From assembly GCF_014158035.1 (NCBI RefSeq), contig NZ_JACFXW010000003.1, forward strand, positions 62,001 to 126,000: 64,000 nt of DNA. Reading direction: 5' to 3'. Origin of the DNA: Rhizobium sp. G21 (GTDB lineage: Bacteria; Pseudomonadota; Alphaproteobacteria; Rhizobiales; Rhizobiaceae). The translations under genes were made by a program, and so were the position numbers. The notes beneath the pieces were generated by a model. It searched no databases. It was not told the DNA's origin and saw nothing but the letters and a program-made list of their open reading frames with translations. This document shows positions 36,221 to 45,868 of the stretch, in pieces (the first letter of the stretch is position 1; every line of letters begins with the position of its first letter).

Positions 36221-36277
36221 CCGCTGGCGCCGACCTTCGGTCGTTTTTCCGGACACCGCCGTGTTCGGCGCCAGCGG
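36221..36277. terminator. Long inverted repeat between convergent operons, with internal small hairpin
   Basis: CCGCTGGCGCCGA at 36221-36233 and its exact complement at 36265-36277 are 13-bp arms separated by 31 nt. Overlapping the left arm, CGACC-TTC-GGTCG at 36231-36243 followed by T5 forms an alternative small terminator hairpin for the plus-strand operon. The element separates the ends of the lactonase-like gene (36207) and the histidine kinase (36291), so it probably terminates in both directions. Confidence 0.6.
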
Positions 36278-36290
36278 GTGCAGCATCCTG

Positions 36291-37616
36291 TCACTCGACG
36301 GGTAATTCCAACCGGACAAGCAGCCCATGGGGTTCGCGGTCGAGAAGATGCAGACGCCCGCCATGCGCCTGGACTATCTCCGCCACGATCGGCAGGCCGA
36401 GCCCAAAGCCGTCATTCGGTCCGTGTCGTGCGGCGTCGGCCTTGAAGAAGGGCTCAAACACCCGCTTCTTGTCCTCGGCCGAAATGCCTGGTCCGTCGTC
36501 GATGATGTCGATCACCACGCGATCGTGAGCCTGATGCAGCTCGACCTGGACCGACTGGCCGAATTTGGTGGCGTTGTCGCAGAGATTGGTGATCGCTCGC
36601 GTCATCGCGAGTGGTCGGCATCTGGCGATAAGGCGGTTGGGGCCCCGATAGCCGAGATCGAACCCGACATCTGAAAATTCATTGCAGATGGTTCTGACCA
36701 AGATGGCGACATCGGTGCGTTCGACGCTTTCCTGCCGGTGGTTCTCACGCAGGTAATCGAGACTTTCGGTCAAAAGGCGGTCGAGACGGCTGATGTCCGA
36801 CAGCATTGCGTCTCGCGCCGCGTCCTGGGCCAAGTTCTCGACGCGGATTCGCAGTCTTGTCAGCGGTGTGCGCAGATCATGGCTGATGCCTCTCAGCATC
36901 CGCGTCCGCGCCTCCATCATTTCGGAGATGCGTTTGCGCATGCTGTTCAGCGCCTTCGCCACGACGACGATTTCCCGGCTGCCGCGCTCTTCAAACACCG
37001 GAGCTTGATCGTTGAGATCGGCGTTGATCGCGGCATGAGCGATGCGCCTCAGCGGCGTCAGGATCGTCCATATCGCGAATGTCGAGAAGAGGAACACCAG
37101 AGTGAGGATCGCCACGACATAATAGGCGCCCCGGCCTACAAAATCGGTGATCACCAGGACGTCGCCTGTCGCAATGGTCGAGACGAGCATCGACTTGTCA
37201 TCGATTTGCATCGCGACGATGCGTTTGTCATCGAGAAACGTGCGCCAACCTCCAAGCGGTGCGATCCACTCGTCCGGTGGGAAGAGCCATTCGATGACCC
37301 TGTCGATAAGACGCTCGTTCATCGACGTTCCGGTGAATTGCGTGCTCCGCGATAGGGGTTCGAGTGTCAAATCCCAGCCTGAGCGTCGGGCGGCCGCGAT
37401 GATCGTTTGCCGCTCGTCCGGTGTGGCGACCTTCAGAATATCGGCCATTGACTGGAGGCGATCGGCGATTTGTTCGATGTCGGCAGGGTGATAATCCTGC
37501 CGGAGCCACCGCTCCACGAAGGGGGCGGCCGTCACGACGATCAGCAGCGCCAGGATGACGATCACGACGATCTGTCCATGGATCGTCCTGGGGGTGAACG
37601 GCAATCGCAGATTCAT
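36291..37616 (-). CDS. Two-component sensor histidine kinase (EnvZ-like)
   Basis: This 441-residue membrane kinase has a first transmembrane helix at about residues 15-35, a periplasmic sensor of about 125 residues and a second helix near 165-190. HAMP (ILTPLRRIAHAAINADLN), the H-box with the phospho-accepting histidine (RGISHDLRTPLTRLRIR) and a catalytic domain follow; the catalytic domain has the N-box (TNLCDNATKFG), G1 (DDGPGIS) and G2 (GFGLGLPIV). The partner response regulator is encoded at 38858-39580 on the same strand, separated from the kinase by the oppositely oriented mipA gene. The stimulus is unknown; the linked targets are an outer-membrane scaffold-like protein and an RND pump. 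Confidence 0.92.
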   Translation of the reverse strand: MNLRLPFTPRTIHGQIVVIVILALLIVVTAAPFVERWLRQDYHPADIEQIADRLQSMADILKVATPDERQTIIAAARRSGWDLTLEPLSRSTQFTGTSMNERLIDRVIEWLFPPDEWIAPLGGWRTFLDDKRIVAMQIDDKSMLVSTIATGDVLVITDFVGRGAYYVVAILTLVFLFSTFAIWTILTPLRRIAHAAINADLNDQAPVFEERGSREIVVVAKALNSMRKRISEMMEARTRMLRGISHDLRTPLTRLRIRVENLAQDAARDAMLSDISRLDRLLTESLDYLRENHRQESVERTDVAILVRTICNEFSDVGFDLGYRGPNRLIARCRPLAMTRAITNLCDNATKFGQSVQVELHQAHDRVVIDIIDDGPGISAEDKKRVFEPFFKADAARHGPNDGFGLGLPIVAEIVQAHGGRLHLLDREPHGLLVRLELPVE

Positions 37617-37832
37617 AATGCCTCCATGGATGGCCGCAGGGCAATCACACCTTGTCCGCCACGCGAAACATGCCAGGACATCTCGGTTCTATGTTCAGTG
37701 GCCACCGCAGGGACGCTCCTTGCATCATCCAACTGCTTGCCTAGCATGACGAAATCAATTCGCCGTACCGGGATTTGTTACATTTCATTTCGATGATGAA
37801 GCCTAGCGTCATTCATCGATGGTGTGGTCGCC

Positions 37833-37848
37833 GCAACAAACGGCAACA
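37833..37848 (+). promoter_or_regulatory. Response-regulator direct-repeat box upstream of mipA
   Basis: GCAACA-AACG-GCAACA is a direct repeat with a 10-bp period, the spacing used by OmpR/PhoB-type regulators. It lies 103 bp before the mipA start, in the 335-bp divergent region (37617-37951) that also serves the histidine kinase. The same repeat occurs before the response-regulator gene and before the RND operon. TTGTTACAT at 37775-37783 may be a degenerate additional half-site. I see nothing else in this intergenic region. Confidence 0.6.
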
Positions 37849-37951
37849 CAACGACACCCTACGGCTGCCGTTCCCGTGAAAACTGAGAGCGTCGAACCTC
37901 CCGCCCGAGGCCTCTAATCCTGGCTTGGGCAACCCCAAATCCGGAGTAAAC

Positions 37952-38800
37952 ATGTCTTTCGTCCCACAAAACACGCTGCGCGCCGCATCCCTCGCCTTTT
38001 TCACCGGCTTGGGCATCACTATAACGGCTGCGGGCGCGCTTGCCGCAGACGCGATGGATGCGGAGCCGCCGCAGGTCCCGGCATTCGATAAGGAGCGGTT
38101 CGAAAACAAGCCCGCCGAGGCGGATTGGAATCTGATCGTCGGCGGCGGCGCAATGTACGAGCCGAAATACGAGGGCAGCGGCGGCTTGAAAATCAGCCCC
38201 GTCCCCTTCGCGGTCTTCACCTATGGCGACTGGCTGGAAGTCGATCCGACCGGCGTCACCCTGACGCCGGTCCACTACGCGGATTTTTCCCTCGCCGCCA
38301 ATGTCGGTTACGAGTCCGGCAGGGACGAGAGCGATCATGCCGCCTTGCGCGGCCTCGGCGACATCGACTTCGCCGCGACGCTCGGCTTGAAGGCGACCTA
38401 TGAATTGGGGCCTCTCGACCTCTATGCGGGGCTCGATCAGACGCTCGGCGGAAGCGAGAGCCTCATTGGCAAATTGGGCGTCGGCTACACGGCGCCGGTG
38501 ACGGAAAAGCTCATCCTCAAAGCCAATGCCGAGGCTGTTTTCGCCAACGAAAAGCATATGCAGGCCTATTTCGGCGTCAACGGGGCACAGTCCGCGGCGT
38601 CCGGCATGCCAAAGTACAAGCCGGAAGCAGGCTTGAAGCGTGTCGACATTTCCGCCTCCGCCACATATCTGCTCACTGAAAACTGGCTGATCCGCGGCGA
38701 GGCGGGCCTTGGTCTCCTGACAGGCGACGCGGCCGACAGTCCCATCGTCAAGGAAAAGCTACAGCCGTCCGCCGGCCTTTTTGTCGGCTACAAATTCTGA
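37952..38800 (+). CDS. MipA/OmpV family outer-membrane protein
   Basis: This 282-residue protein has a Sec signal (residues 1 to about 30, ending GALAAD). A beta-barrel with alternating hydrophobic strands follows, closing with a terminal aromatic (GLFVGYKF), the usual outer-membrane signature. WNLIVGGGAMYEPKYEGSGG and the repeating TGVTL/ LTPVHYADF strands match the MipA/OmpV family, involved in murein-synthesis scaffolding or stress-linked porin function. GGAG precedes the ATG. It lies between the kinase and regulator genes but on the opposite strand, an arrangement that suggests it is a target of that two-component system. Confidence 0.87.
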   Translation: MSFVPQNTLRAASLAFFTGLGITITAAGALAADAMDAEPPQVPAFDKERFENKPAEADWNLIVGGGAMYEPKYEGSGGLKISPVPFAVFTYGDWLEVDPTGVTLTPVHYADFSLAANVGYESGRDESDHAALRGLGDIDFAATLGLKATYELGPLDLYAGLDQTLGGSESLIGKLGVGYTAPVTEKLILKANAEAVFANEKHMQAYFGVNGAQSAASGMPKYKPEAGLKRVDISASATYLLTENWLIRGEAGLGLLTGDAADSPIVKEKLQPSAGLFVGYKF

Positions 38801-38824
38801 CGTTGATCGAGAGCGCTGCAAAAA

Positions 38825-38855
38825 GGGTCGGCCGCGTCGCGCGGCCGACCCCTTT
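38825..38855. terminator. Bidirectional intrinsic terminator between mipA and the response regulator
   Basis: GGGTCGGCCGC at 38825-38835 pairs perfectly with 38841-38851 around a 5-nt loop. The hairpin is followed by CTTT on the plus strand and by CTTTTTG on the minus strand. It lies between two convergent gene ends 57 bp apart. Confidence 0.88.
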
Positions 38856-38857
38856 AT

Positions 38858-39580
38858 TCACACCTCTTCGACCACTGCCGTGAAAGTGTAGCCGCCCAGT
38901 CTGACCGTCTGCAGAAGGGCCGGTTCGCGGGGATCCGTCTCGATCTTCTGGCGGAGACGGCTGACATGAACGTCGATACTGCGTTCGATCGGTCCGGCGA
39001 GGCCCGAATGTGTGAGCGTCAACAGTTCCTCACGGGTGATGATGCGTCCGGGATTGCGGCAGAAAGCCAGGAGAAGGTCGAATTCGGTGGTCGTCAACGC
39101 TACCCTGGCATTGGTCGGATCGTGGAGTTGGCGACGCAGCGGGTCGATCTGCCACCCGTCAAAGCGCAGTTTCCGCTGCCCGGTCGTCGCCACGAGGCCA
39201 TAGGATGCGCGCCTGAGCAGGCTTCGAATACGCGCAACGACCTCCCGTGGGCTGAATGGTTTGGTGATGTAGTCGTCGGCGCCGACTTCCAACCCGACGA
39301 TTCTGTCCACCTCTTCTCCCAGCGCGGTCACCAGAATGATGGGGATGGTCTTCTCGGCGCGGATCCTCCGGCACAGCGTCAGGCCATCGTCGCCCGGCAG
39401 CATGACGTCGAGAATGATCAGATCGAAGCTGTTGTTGCGCAGAAGCGATTGCATGACGTGGCCGTCCTCGGCGACGGTCGGCGTCATGCCGTTCTCCCGC
39501 ATGGTCGACGCCAGGAGCTTCCCGATCTCGGGGTCGTCCTCGACGATCAATATCTGTGGGTTCGCCGCCGATGCCTGCAT
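38858..39580 (-). CDS. OmpR-family response regulator
   Basis: This 240-residue protein has a receiver domain with the acidic pair in ILIVEDDPEIGK, the phospho-acceptor aspartate in LIILDVMLPGDDG (about residue 57), and the switch residues in LVTAL and DDYITKPFSPREVV. A winged-helix DNA-binding domain follows (LTTTEFDLLLAF, RSIDVHVSRLRQKIE, VRLGGYTF). It is the natural partner of the kinase at 36291-37616. A GCAACA direct repeat lies 63 bp upstream of its start, indicating autoregulation. The RND pump genes upstream on the same strand are a separate unit 150 bp away. Confidence 0.94.
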   Translation of the reverse strand: MQASAANPQILIVEDDPEIGKLLASTMRENGMTPTVAEDGHVMQSLLRNNSFDLIILDVMLPGDDGLTLCRRIRAEKTIPIILVTALGEEVDRIVGLEVGADDYITKPFSPREVVARIRSLLRRASYGLVATTGQRKLRFDGWQIDPLRRQLHDPTNARVALTTTEFDLLLAFCRNPGRIITREELLTLTHSGLAGPIERSIDVHVSRLRQKIETDPREPALLQTVRLGGYTFTAVVEEV

Positions 39581-39642
39581 GTCTGTCTCCTTGAGCTTGC
39601 CATTACAGCATGCCTTTCGGTTCGGCGCCTAGTATTTCAAAT

Positions 39643-39658
39643 TGTTGCATCCTGTTGC
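39643..39658 (-). promoter_or_regulatory. Response-regulator direct-repeat box upstream of the regulator gene
   Basis: Read on the minus strand, GCAACA-GGAT-GCAACA repeats with a 10-bp period, 63 bp before the ATG of the response-regulator gene. It has the same design and orientation relative to its gene as the boxes before mipA and before the RND operon, which fits autoregulation by the OmpR-type protein. Confidence 0.6.
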
Positions 39659-39731
39659 GATCTCGGTGAGGCGACAAGAAGCGATGCTGCTCCCTGCTCG
39701 CCGTCCTATCGCGGCGCCATGATCCGGAAGA

Positions 39732-42700
39732 TCAGGTTTCCGCCGACCGGAGCAATGGTTTGACGCTTCGGGCGACGCGATCGCCGAGATTGGACACGAT
39801 CAGGTGCAGAGAGGGAATGACGATCAGCGACAGCAGCGTCGACACCAGCAGCCCGCCGATGACCGCAATCGCCATGGGAGAGCGGAATTCGCCTCCATCG
39901 CCCACGCCGAAGGCCGACGGCGCCATGCCGCCGGCCATGGCGAGCGTGGTCATGATGATCGGCCTCACCCGCTCGCTGCAGGCTTCGATGATGGCTTCGA
40001 CACAGGACAGCCCATGGGCTTCGCGCTCGATGGCGAAATCCAGCAGCATGATCGCATTCTTGGTCACGATGCCCATCAGCATCAGAATGCCGATCACCAC
40101 GGGCAAGGACAGGGCGCTGCCTGTGAGGATGAGCCCCGCCGCGACCCCGCCAATCGACAGCGGAAGGGACGCCAGAATAGTCCATGGCGCCAGCAGGCTG
40201 CCGAACAGCAGGATCAGGACGACGAGCACCAGCATGATCCCGGATCCCATGGCGAGAGCGAAGCTTTCGAAAACATCGCCCTCACTATCGGAATCTCCTG
40301 TGGCCTGGATGCGGATTCCCTCGGGAAGGCCTTTCACGCTGTTGAGTTGCATCAACCGTTCCATGCCCTGTCCCGACGTCAGTCCGCCAGCCATGTCGGC
40401 TCCGATTTCGACGAGCCGGCTTCGATCCAAACGTTCGATCGCAGTCACGGTCTCGTCGAATTCGATGTCCACGACGGCCGACAGCGGCACATGAGTTCCG
40501 TCTGCGCTGGCCACCGTCAGAACTTCCAGCCTGTCGATGTCGTCCCTCGACTGTCGGTCGAGGACGACCCGGACAGGGATCTGCCACGATCCATCGAGCA
40601 AGCTCGGCAAGTCGCTATCGCTGTCGCCGACCGTCGAAACGCGGATCAGGTCGGCAATGTCGGCAGGCGAGAGGCCCAACATGACGGCCTCGTCCGTCTT
40701 GACCCTAAAGCGGATTTCCGGCCGCATATCGGCATTCTCCGCTGCGGGCGCGACGAATAGGGGATCGCCGGCCATTTCGGCAACGATGCGGTTTGCGGCC
40801 TTCTGCACCCCGGCGCCGTCGGCGCCGAGCACCGCAAACGACAAGTCTCTTCCGCCGCGGCTGTTGAGAAATTGCAATCGAACGTCGGCGATCGAGACCA
40901 GACTTTTTCCAGATCAGCTTCGATCGCAAATGAAGACCGCGACCGCGCCGACCTGTGCGTGAGATCGATCAGAACGATGGCGTGACGAAGGTCTTGCTGG
41001 CCCGAGATACTCGATCCCGCCTGAACGAACACCCCTTCGACCTCTTCGACCCGACGTATGCGGCCGGAAATCTCGTCGGTGACAGCGCGTGTCTCCGCAA
41101 GCGACGCGCCTGGCGGAAGCTCGACCGTCAAGGTCAGCCGGCCGGTATCCTCTTCGGGTAGGAAACCCGTGGGGACCGACGCAAGCGCCAGTATGGACAC
41201 CACGAAGGAGGCGACCGCGATCGTGATCGTCATCCATCGCCAGCCCAGGCTGTAGCGCAGCAACCGCTCATACCACGTGATGAACAGCCCTTTGGAAGGC
41301 TCGAACGTCGGGCCGCCGCTCATGATATAGGCGGCCAGGATCGGCGTGATCAGCCGTGCGACGAGCAGGGAAAAGAAGACGGCGATGGCGACCGTCAGGC
41401 CGAATTCGCGGAAATAGAGGCCGATCACCCCGCTCATCATGCCTACGGGCGCAAAGACGGCGATGATCGTGGCGGAGATCGCCATGACTGCCAGGCCGAT
41501 TTCGTTGGACGCGTCCAAGGCGGCTCGATAGGCCGATTTGCCCATGTTGCGGTGACGGACGACATTTTCGATTTCGACAATGGCGTCATCGACCAGAACA
41601 CCGGTCACCAGCGTGATGGCGAGGAGGCTGAGAATGTTCAGCGAGAAGCCGAGAAGCTCCAGTGCGAAAAAGGTGGGGATGATGGACAACGGCAGAGCTA
41701 ATGCGGCAACGGCCGTTGCGCGCCAGTCCCTGAGAAACAGGAAGACGACGACAATGGACAGGATCGAACCTTCGACAAGAGTATGCATGGCCGAGCTGTA
41801 GTTGCCTGTGGTGAGGGAAACCGTGTCGTTCACGAGGCGGAAACCGACATCCGCATGGCTTGTTTCCAGCGCGAGCACGGCGTCGGAAACGAGAGCGGCG
41901 ACGGACACGTCGCTGGCGCCCTGCGTGCGGTAAATCGAAAAGCCGACGACGTCATGGCCGTCGAGCGTCGCGAAGGATCGCGCTTCCGCAACGGTGTCCC
42001 GCACCTTCCCGAGATCTGCAAGACGCACCGACACGTCGGGGGACACAGCGATCCGTCGGTCGGCGAGATCGGTCGCCGTCTCGGCCGCGGCCACGGTCGT
42101 CAACGCCTGTTCCCGGCCGCTCACGCTGCTGCGCCCACCCGACGCAGTCACCTGCGTTCGAACGAGCGCGTCATTCACGGCGTTCGCGGATAAGGAAAAA
42201 GCGCGGAGCCTGTCTGCGTCGAGTTCGACGCGGATTTCGCGGTCGGCGCCGCCGACACGTTCGATCCTCCCGACGCCGGGCAGGCTCTGCAGTTTGCGGG
42301 AAACGACATCGTCCACGAACCAGGACAGCTCGGCCACCGTCATGTCGCGGCTGGAGACCGTGTAGGTCACCACCGATTGCGCCTCTTCCTCCACGCGTTC
42401 GATGAGTGGTTCGTCGATTGTCGCAGGCAGGTCGGATCGAATCCGGGCGAGGGCGTCCCGCACATCGGTCATGGCCCGGTCAGGCGTCACGTCTCCCACT
42501 TCGAACTCGACGGATGTCACCGAACGCCCCTGGCCGATCGTCGACTTGACCTCCTTGAGCCCCGGCAGCGACGCGACGGCATTCTCCACCAATCGTGCGA
42601 CTTCCGTCTCCAGTTCGGTAGGCGTCGCGCCGGACTGATCAATCGTGATCTTGACGGTCGGCGTGATGATGGTCGGAAAATATGTTACCGGCAGGCGCGA

Positions 42701-42793
42701 AAAGCTCATAAGGCCGACGACCGTGAGGATCACGAACAACAGGATCGAGGGCAGCGGCCTCCGGATCGCCCAGGCTGAAATATTGACGTTCAC
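39732..42793 (-). pseudogene. RND efflux transporter permease, AcrB/MdtB-like (frameshifted as written)
   Basis: The gene starts with GTG (MNVNISAWAIRRPLPSILLF), overlapping the stop of the membrane fusion gene. It encodes a 12-helix inner-membrane pump with two large periplasmic loops. Typical pieces are LPVTYFPTIITPTVKITIDQ, the helix-4 motif VTGVLVDDAIVEIENV with the two proton-relay aspartates, and the late LMGIVTKNAIMLLDFA. The frame is broken at a T5 run at 40904-40908. One added base reads LEKSLVSIADVRLQFLNS and gives 1020 residues, the family standard. It would pump drugs or metabolites through a tripartite complex. No outer-membrane TolC-type gene is present in the window. Confidence 0.9.
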
Positions 42794-44034
42794 GGGCCTA
42801 CTCCTTCTCCGGCTTCGGCCGCCGCCGCAAGCAGAGACAGTTCGCGCTGCTCGACGCCCGCGACAGACGCAGGAACCGGAATGATCCTGTCGCGATCTCT
42901 CAGAAAGCCGCCGGCTTTCACAACGACCATCTCGCCGGCGCTGACGCCGTCAACGATTTCGACCAGTTCGTCACGTCTAGCGCCCACCGCGACGGCGCGC
43001 TGCAACACCCGGTCGTTTTCGACCACGAAGACACTATTGGTTCCGGCGGCGCTACGGACCGCCGTCCCCGGCAGAAGCACATTGGATCGATACGCGGTTT
43101 CGACGACGCCGCGGGCATAGGCCCCGGGCGTCAGGCCCTCCACGGCGTCGAGAGCGATCCTCACCGAACCGCTTCTTGTTTTCGGGTCGAGACGCGCCGC
43201 GATCAACCGAACGCTGCCCGACGCCGCCGTATCGATGCCCGCGACGCTGATCCGCGCCGTCATTCCTTCCTTCAGCCGAGCGAAATCGACGTCCGTGACG
43301 TCGGCGACGAATTCTATCGCTCCATCACGGGCGATGACGAAGAGCGGACCGTCCGAGAAAGAGGTCACGGCGCCGATGCGAGCGCTGCGATCGATCACCG
43401 TGCCCGCGCTAGTGGCCCGCACGGTGCAGCGCTCCAGCGCCACCATGATCTCGCGACGCTCGCTCGCCAAGATCTGCTCGTCTTTTTCAGCTAGGGCCAG
43501 CAGCTGCCGGGCCAGCGCCAGTTCGGCGATCGCGCGATCATGGCCATTCTGGTGTTCATCCAGCGTCTGGTTCGAAATTGCGCCTTTCGGCTGCAGCGTC
43601 CGGCTTCGGTTCAGTCTTTCTGCAGCCTCGCGTTCACTCACGAGCGCGATCGCCACTTTGCTTTTCTCGGCGGCGATCGCCACGCCGGCGCGTTCCAGGC
43701 TCGCAGCATTCTTGTCTAGGGCCAGCAGGGCGTCGGTCGTATCGAGGATCGCCAGAGGCTGGCCTGCCTCCACGCGTTGTCCGACTTCCACCAGGATCTG
43801 CTTGATCTCGCGATCCGTGGAGGCTTGAACCCGGGTCTCCTCCCGCGCCGCCAGCGTGCCGACCACGGTGATCTGCTGCTTCACTGGAGCCTGTCGCGCG
43901 ATCACGACGGTAACGGGCATTCGATCTGCGGCCTGCGCCGCCGCGGGATCCATTTGCAAGACAACAACGCCGGCAAGCGCAAGACTGATGGTTACCCAGT
44001 TCAAAAGCCGCACTGGCCTCGCCTTCTTCAGCAT
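42790..44034 (-). CDS. RND efflux membrane fusion protein (periplasmic adaptor)
   Basis: This 414-residue protein has an N-terminal signal or anchor (MLKKARPVRLLNWVTISLAL, cleavage possible after AAAQA). The lipoyl/beta-barrel parts follow (TVVGTLAAREETRVQAST, GQRVEAGQPLAILDT). A helical hairpin region of roughly 100 residues is rich in alanine and glutamate (ERAGVAIAAEKSKVAIAL through EKDEQILASERREI). It bridges the RND pump to an outer-membrane channel. The start at 44034 places the signal peptide correctly; an extension to 44073 is possible. The gene leads the RND operon and has a response-regulator box 95 bp upstream. Confidence 0.9.
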   Translation of the reverse strand: MLKKARPVRLLNWVTISLALAGVVVLQMDPAAAQAADRMPVTVVIARQAPVKQQITVVGTLAAREETRVQASTDREIKQILVEVGQRVEAGQPLAILDTTDALLALDKNAASLERAGVAIAAEKSKVAIALVSEREAAERLNRSRTLQPKGAISNQTLDEHQNGHDRAIAELALARQLLALAEKDEQILASERREIMVALERCTVRATSAGTVIDRSARIGAVTSFSDGPLFVIARDGAIEFVADVTDVDFARLKEGMTARISVAGIDTAASGSVRLIAARLDPKTRSGSVRIALDAVEGLTPGAYARGVVETAYRSNVLLPGTAVRSAAGTNSVFVVENDRVLQRAVAVGARRDELVEIVDGVSAGEMVVVKAGGFLRDRDRIIPVPASVAGVEQRELSLLAAAAEAGEGVGP

Positions 44035-44129
44035 CGAACAACCCTCTTCGTTGGTCTGCGGGTATTCATGCAACGCAGACGATTTCGACCCCGACCTTAA
44101 AGATCACGTCCGAGAACGGCGTTTCATCC

Positions 44130-44145
44130 TGTTGCTGTTTGTTGC
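44130..44145 (-). promoter_or_regulatory. Response-regulator direct-repeat box upstream of the RND operon
   Basis: On the minus strand GCAACA-AACA-GCAACA repeats with a 10-bp period, 95 bp before the membrane fusion protein start (56 bp if translation begins at 44073). The trailing GGATG is also shared with the box before the response-regulator gene. This connects the two-component system to the efflux pump by sequence. The 242-bp intergenic region also serves paoA on the other strand. Confidence 0.6.
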
Positions 44146-44276
44146 GAGCGAAGCCGACGGGCAAATTCCGGCCCGACGCAAATTTTCCCTTCTCCGGAGG
44201 AACCGAACGACGATTGACGGATTGCTTATTGCGAGCGCGCGGTCCGCAAGGCGATTTGCGCTGCAAGGGAGCCTCG

Positions 44277-44918
44277 ATGCCAAATTCATCCATCCTCGAA
44301 ATTTCCAGGAGACATCTCATGGTCGGCGCCGCATCAGTTTCTGTCGCCGCGAGCAGCGGGATCGCCCGCGCCTATGGCGAGAGCCGAACCGCTGCCGAAG
44401 ATCGGCTAGAAAGTGAAGTTCGCCTGACGGTCAATGGGTCGCATCATGATCTCGCTCTCGACAACAGGGTGACGTTGCTCGATGCGCTGCGGGAACATCT
44501 GCATCTGACCGGAACCAAGAAGGGCTGCGATCATGGCCAGTGCGGCGCATGCACCGTTATGGTCAATGGCCGTCGTATCAATTCCTGCCTGTCGCTCGCC
44601 GTGATGCATGACGGGGACGAGGTGACGACGATCGAAGGACTGGGCCAGCCCGGCGATCTGCATCCCATGCAGGCGGCGTTTTCGAAGCATGACGGATTTC
44701 AATGCGGCTATTGCACACCCGGGCAGATCTGTTCCTCGGTCGCCGTGCTCGAAGAGATCAAGGCGAACATCCCGAGCCATGTGACGGCCGATTTGGGCGT
44801 CGCCGCCAAATTGACCGAGGATGAAATTCGCGAACGCATCAGCGGCAATATCTGTCGATGCGGAGCCTATTCCAACATTCTCGACGCGATCATGGATGTG
44901 GCGGAGGCGCGCGCATGA
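44277..44918 (+). CDS. paoA: Periplasmic aldehyde oxidase, 2Fe-2S subunit (PaoA-like)
   Basis: This 213-residue protein has a Tat-type leader (SRRHLMVGAASVSVAASSGI) followed by two [2Fe-2S] domains. The plant-ferredoxin-like domain has CDHGQCGACTV and a later cysteine in NSCLSL. The helical domain has CGYCTPGQICS and CRCGAYSN. It transfers electrons from the molybdenum centre of PaoC. In E. coli PaoABC is an exported molybdenum enzyme that oxidises aromatic and aliphatic aldehydes. The stop overlaps the paoB start (ATGA). The ATG at 44277 is chosen because it begins the leader; longer frames upstream would run through the regulatory region. Confidence 0.92.
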   Translation: MPNSSILEISRRHLMVGAASVSVAASSGIARAYGESRTAAEDRLESEVRLTVNGSHHDLALDNRVTLLDALREHLHLTGTKKGCDHGQCGACTVMVNGRRINSCLSLAVMHDGDEVTTIEGLGQPGDLHPMQAAFSKHDGFQCGYCTPGQICSSVAVLEEIKANIPSHVTADLGVAAKLTEDEIRERISGNICRCGAYSNILDAIMDVAEARA

Positions 44919-45865
44919 GAGAGTTTTCCTACGAGCGGGCCTCTTCGGTCGAGGCCGCAGCCAAGGCGGCGGCGTCGAGTCCCGACGCAAAATTCATAGC
45001 CGGCGGCACCAACCTCCTCGATCTGATGAAACTCGACATCGAGACGCCCAAGCATCTGATCGACGTCAACGGATTAGGCCTCGACAAGATCGAGAAAGTC
45101 GAGAATGGCGGTCTGCGGATCGGCGCGTTGGTGCGCAACACGGATCTCGCCGCCCACGACATAGTGCGCCGCGATTACGCGCTTCTGTCTCGCGCGCTGC
45201 TGGCCGGCGCATCCGGTCAGTTGCGCAACAAGGCGACGACCGCGGGCAACCTCCTGCAACGCACGCGCTGTCCTTATTTCTACGACACCAACCAGCCCTG
45301 CAACAAGCGCAAGCCCGGCAGCGGCTGTTCGGCAATCGGCGGTTATTCGCGGCAGCTCGCCGTCATCGGGGGCAGCGACGCCTGCATCGCGACCAATCCG
45401 AGCGACATGTGCGTCGCGCTCAGAGCGCTCGATGCGATCGTCGAAACCGTCAAGGCCGACGGTTCCCGGCGCTCGATCCCGATCACGGATTTCCATCGAC
45501 TTCCCGGCGACACGCCGCATATCGAAACGGCCTTGGAAGGCGGCGAGATCATCACGTCCATACTGCTCCCGCCAGCGATCGGCGGCAAGCAGATTTACCG
45601 GAAGGTGAGGGACCGCGCGTCCTACGCCTTCGCGCTCGTTTCGGTGGGCGCGATACTCCAGCCCGATGGAACAGGACGAGTGGCGGTCGGCGGGATTGCG
45701 CCGAGGCCTTGGCGTCTGGATGCCGCGGATGGCGCGCTGCCCGAGGGAGCCGGGCCGGCGACCAGCGCGTTGCTGGCCGATGCTCGCCCCACCGACGACA
45801 ACAGGTTCAAGGTCGATCTCGTTGAGCGCACGCTCAGTGCGGTGATCGCTGCAGGAAGGATTTGA
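44915..45865 (+). CDS. paoB: Periplasmic aldehyde oxidase, FAD subunit (PaoB-like)
   Basis: This 316-residue FAD-binding subunit is close in size to E. coli PaoB (318). FAD contacts appear in AKFIAGGTNLLDLMK and ATTAGNLLQRTRCPYFY. The stretch RCPYFYDTNQPCNKRKPGSG plus the following cysteine in GSGCSAIGG carries the extra cysteines that bind a [4Fe-4S] cluster in PaoB and related CoxM-like subunits. It passes electrons to an external acceptor. It is coupled to paoA by start-stop overlap and precedes paoC by 3 nt. Confidence 0.92.
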   Translation: MREFSYERASSVEAAAKAAASSPDAKFIAGGTNLLDLMKLDIETPKHLIDVNGLGLDKIEKVENGGLRIGALVRNTDLAAHDIVRRDYALLSRALLAGASGQLRNKATTAGNLLQRTRCPYFYDTNQPCNKRKPGSGCSAIGGYSRQLAVIGGSDACIATNPSDMCVALRALDAIVETVKADGSRRSIPITDFHRLPGDTPHIETALEGGEIITSILLPPAIGGKQIYRKVRDRASYAFALVSVGAILQPDGTGRVAVGGIAPRPWRLDAADGALPEGAGPATSALLADARPTDDNRFKVDLVERTLSAVIAAGRI

Positions 45866-45868
45866 GGC

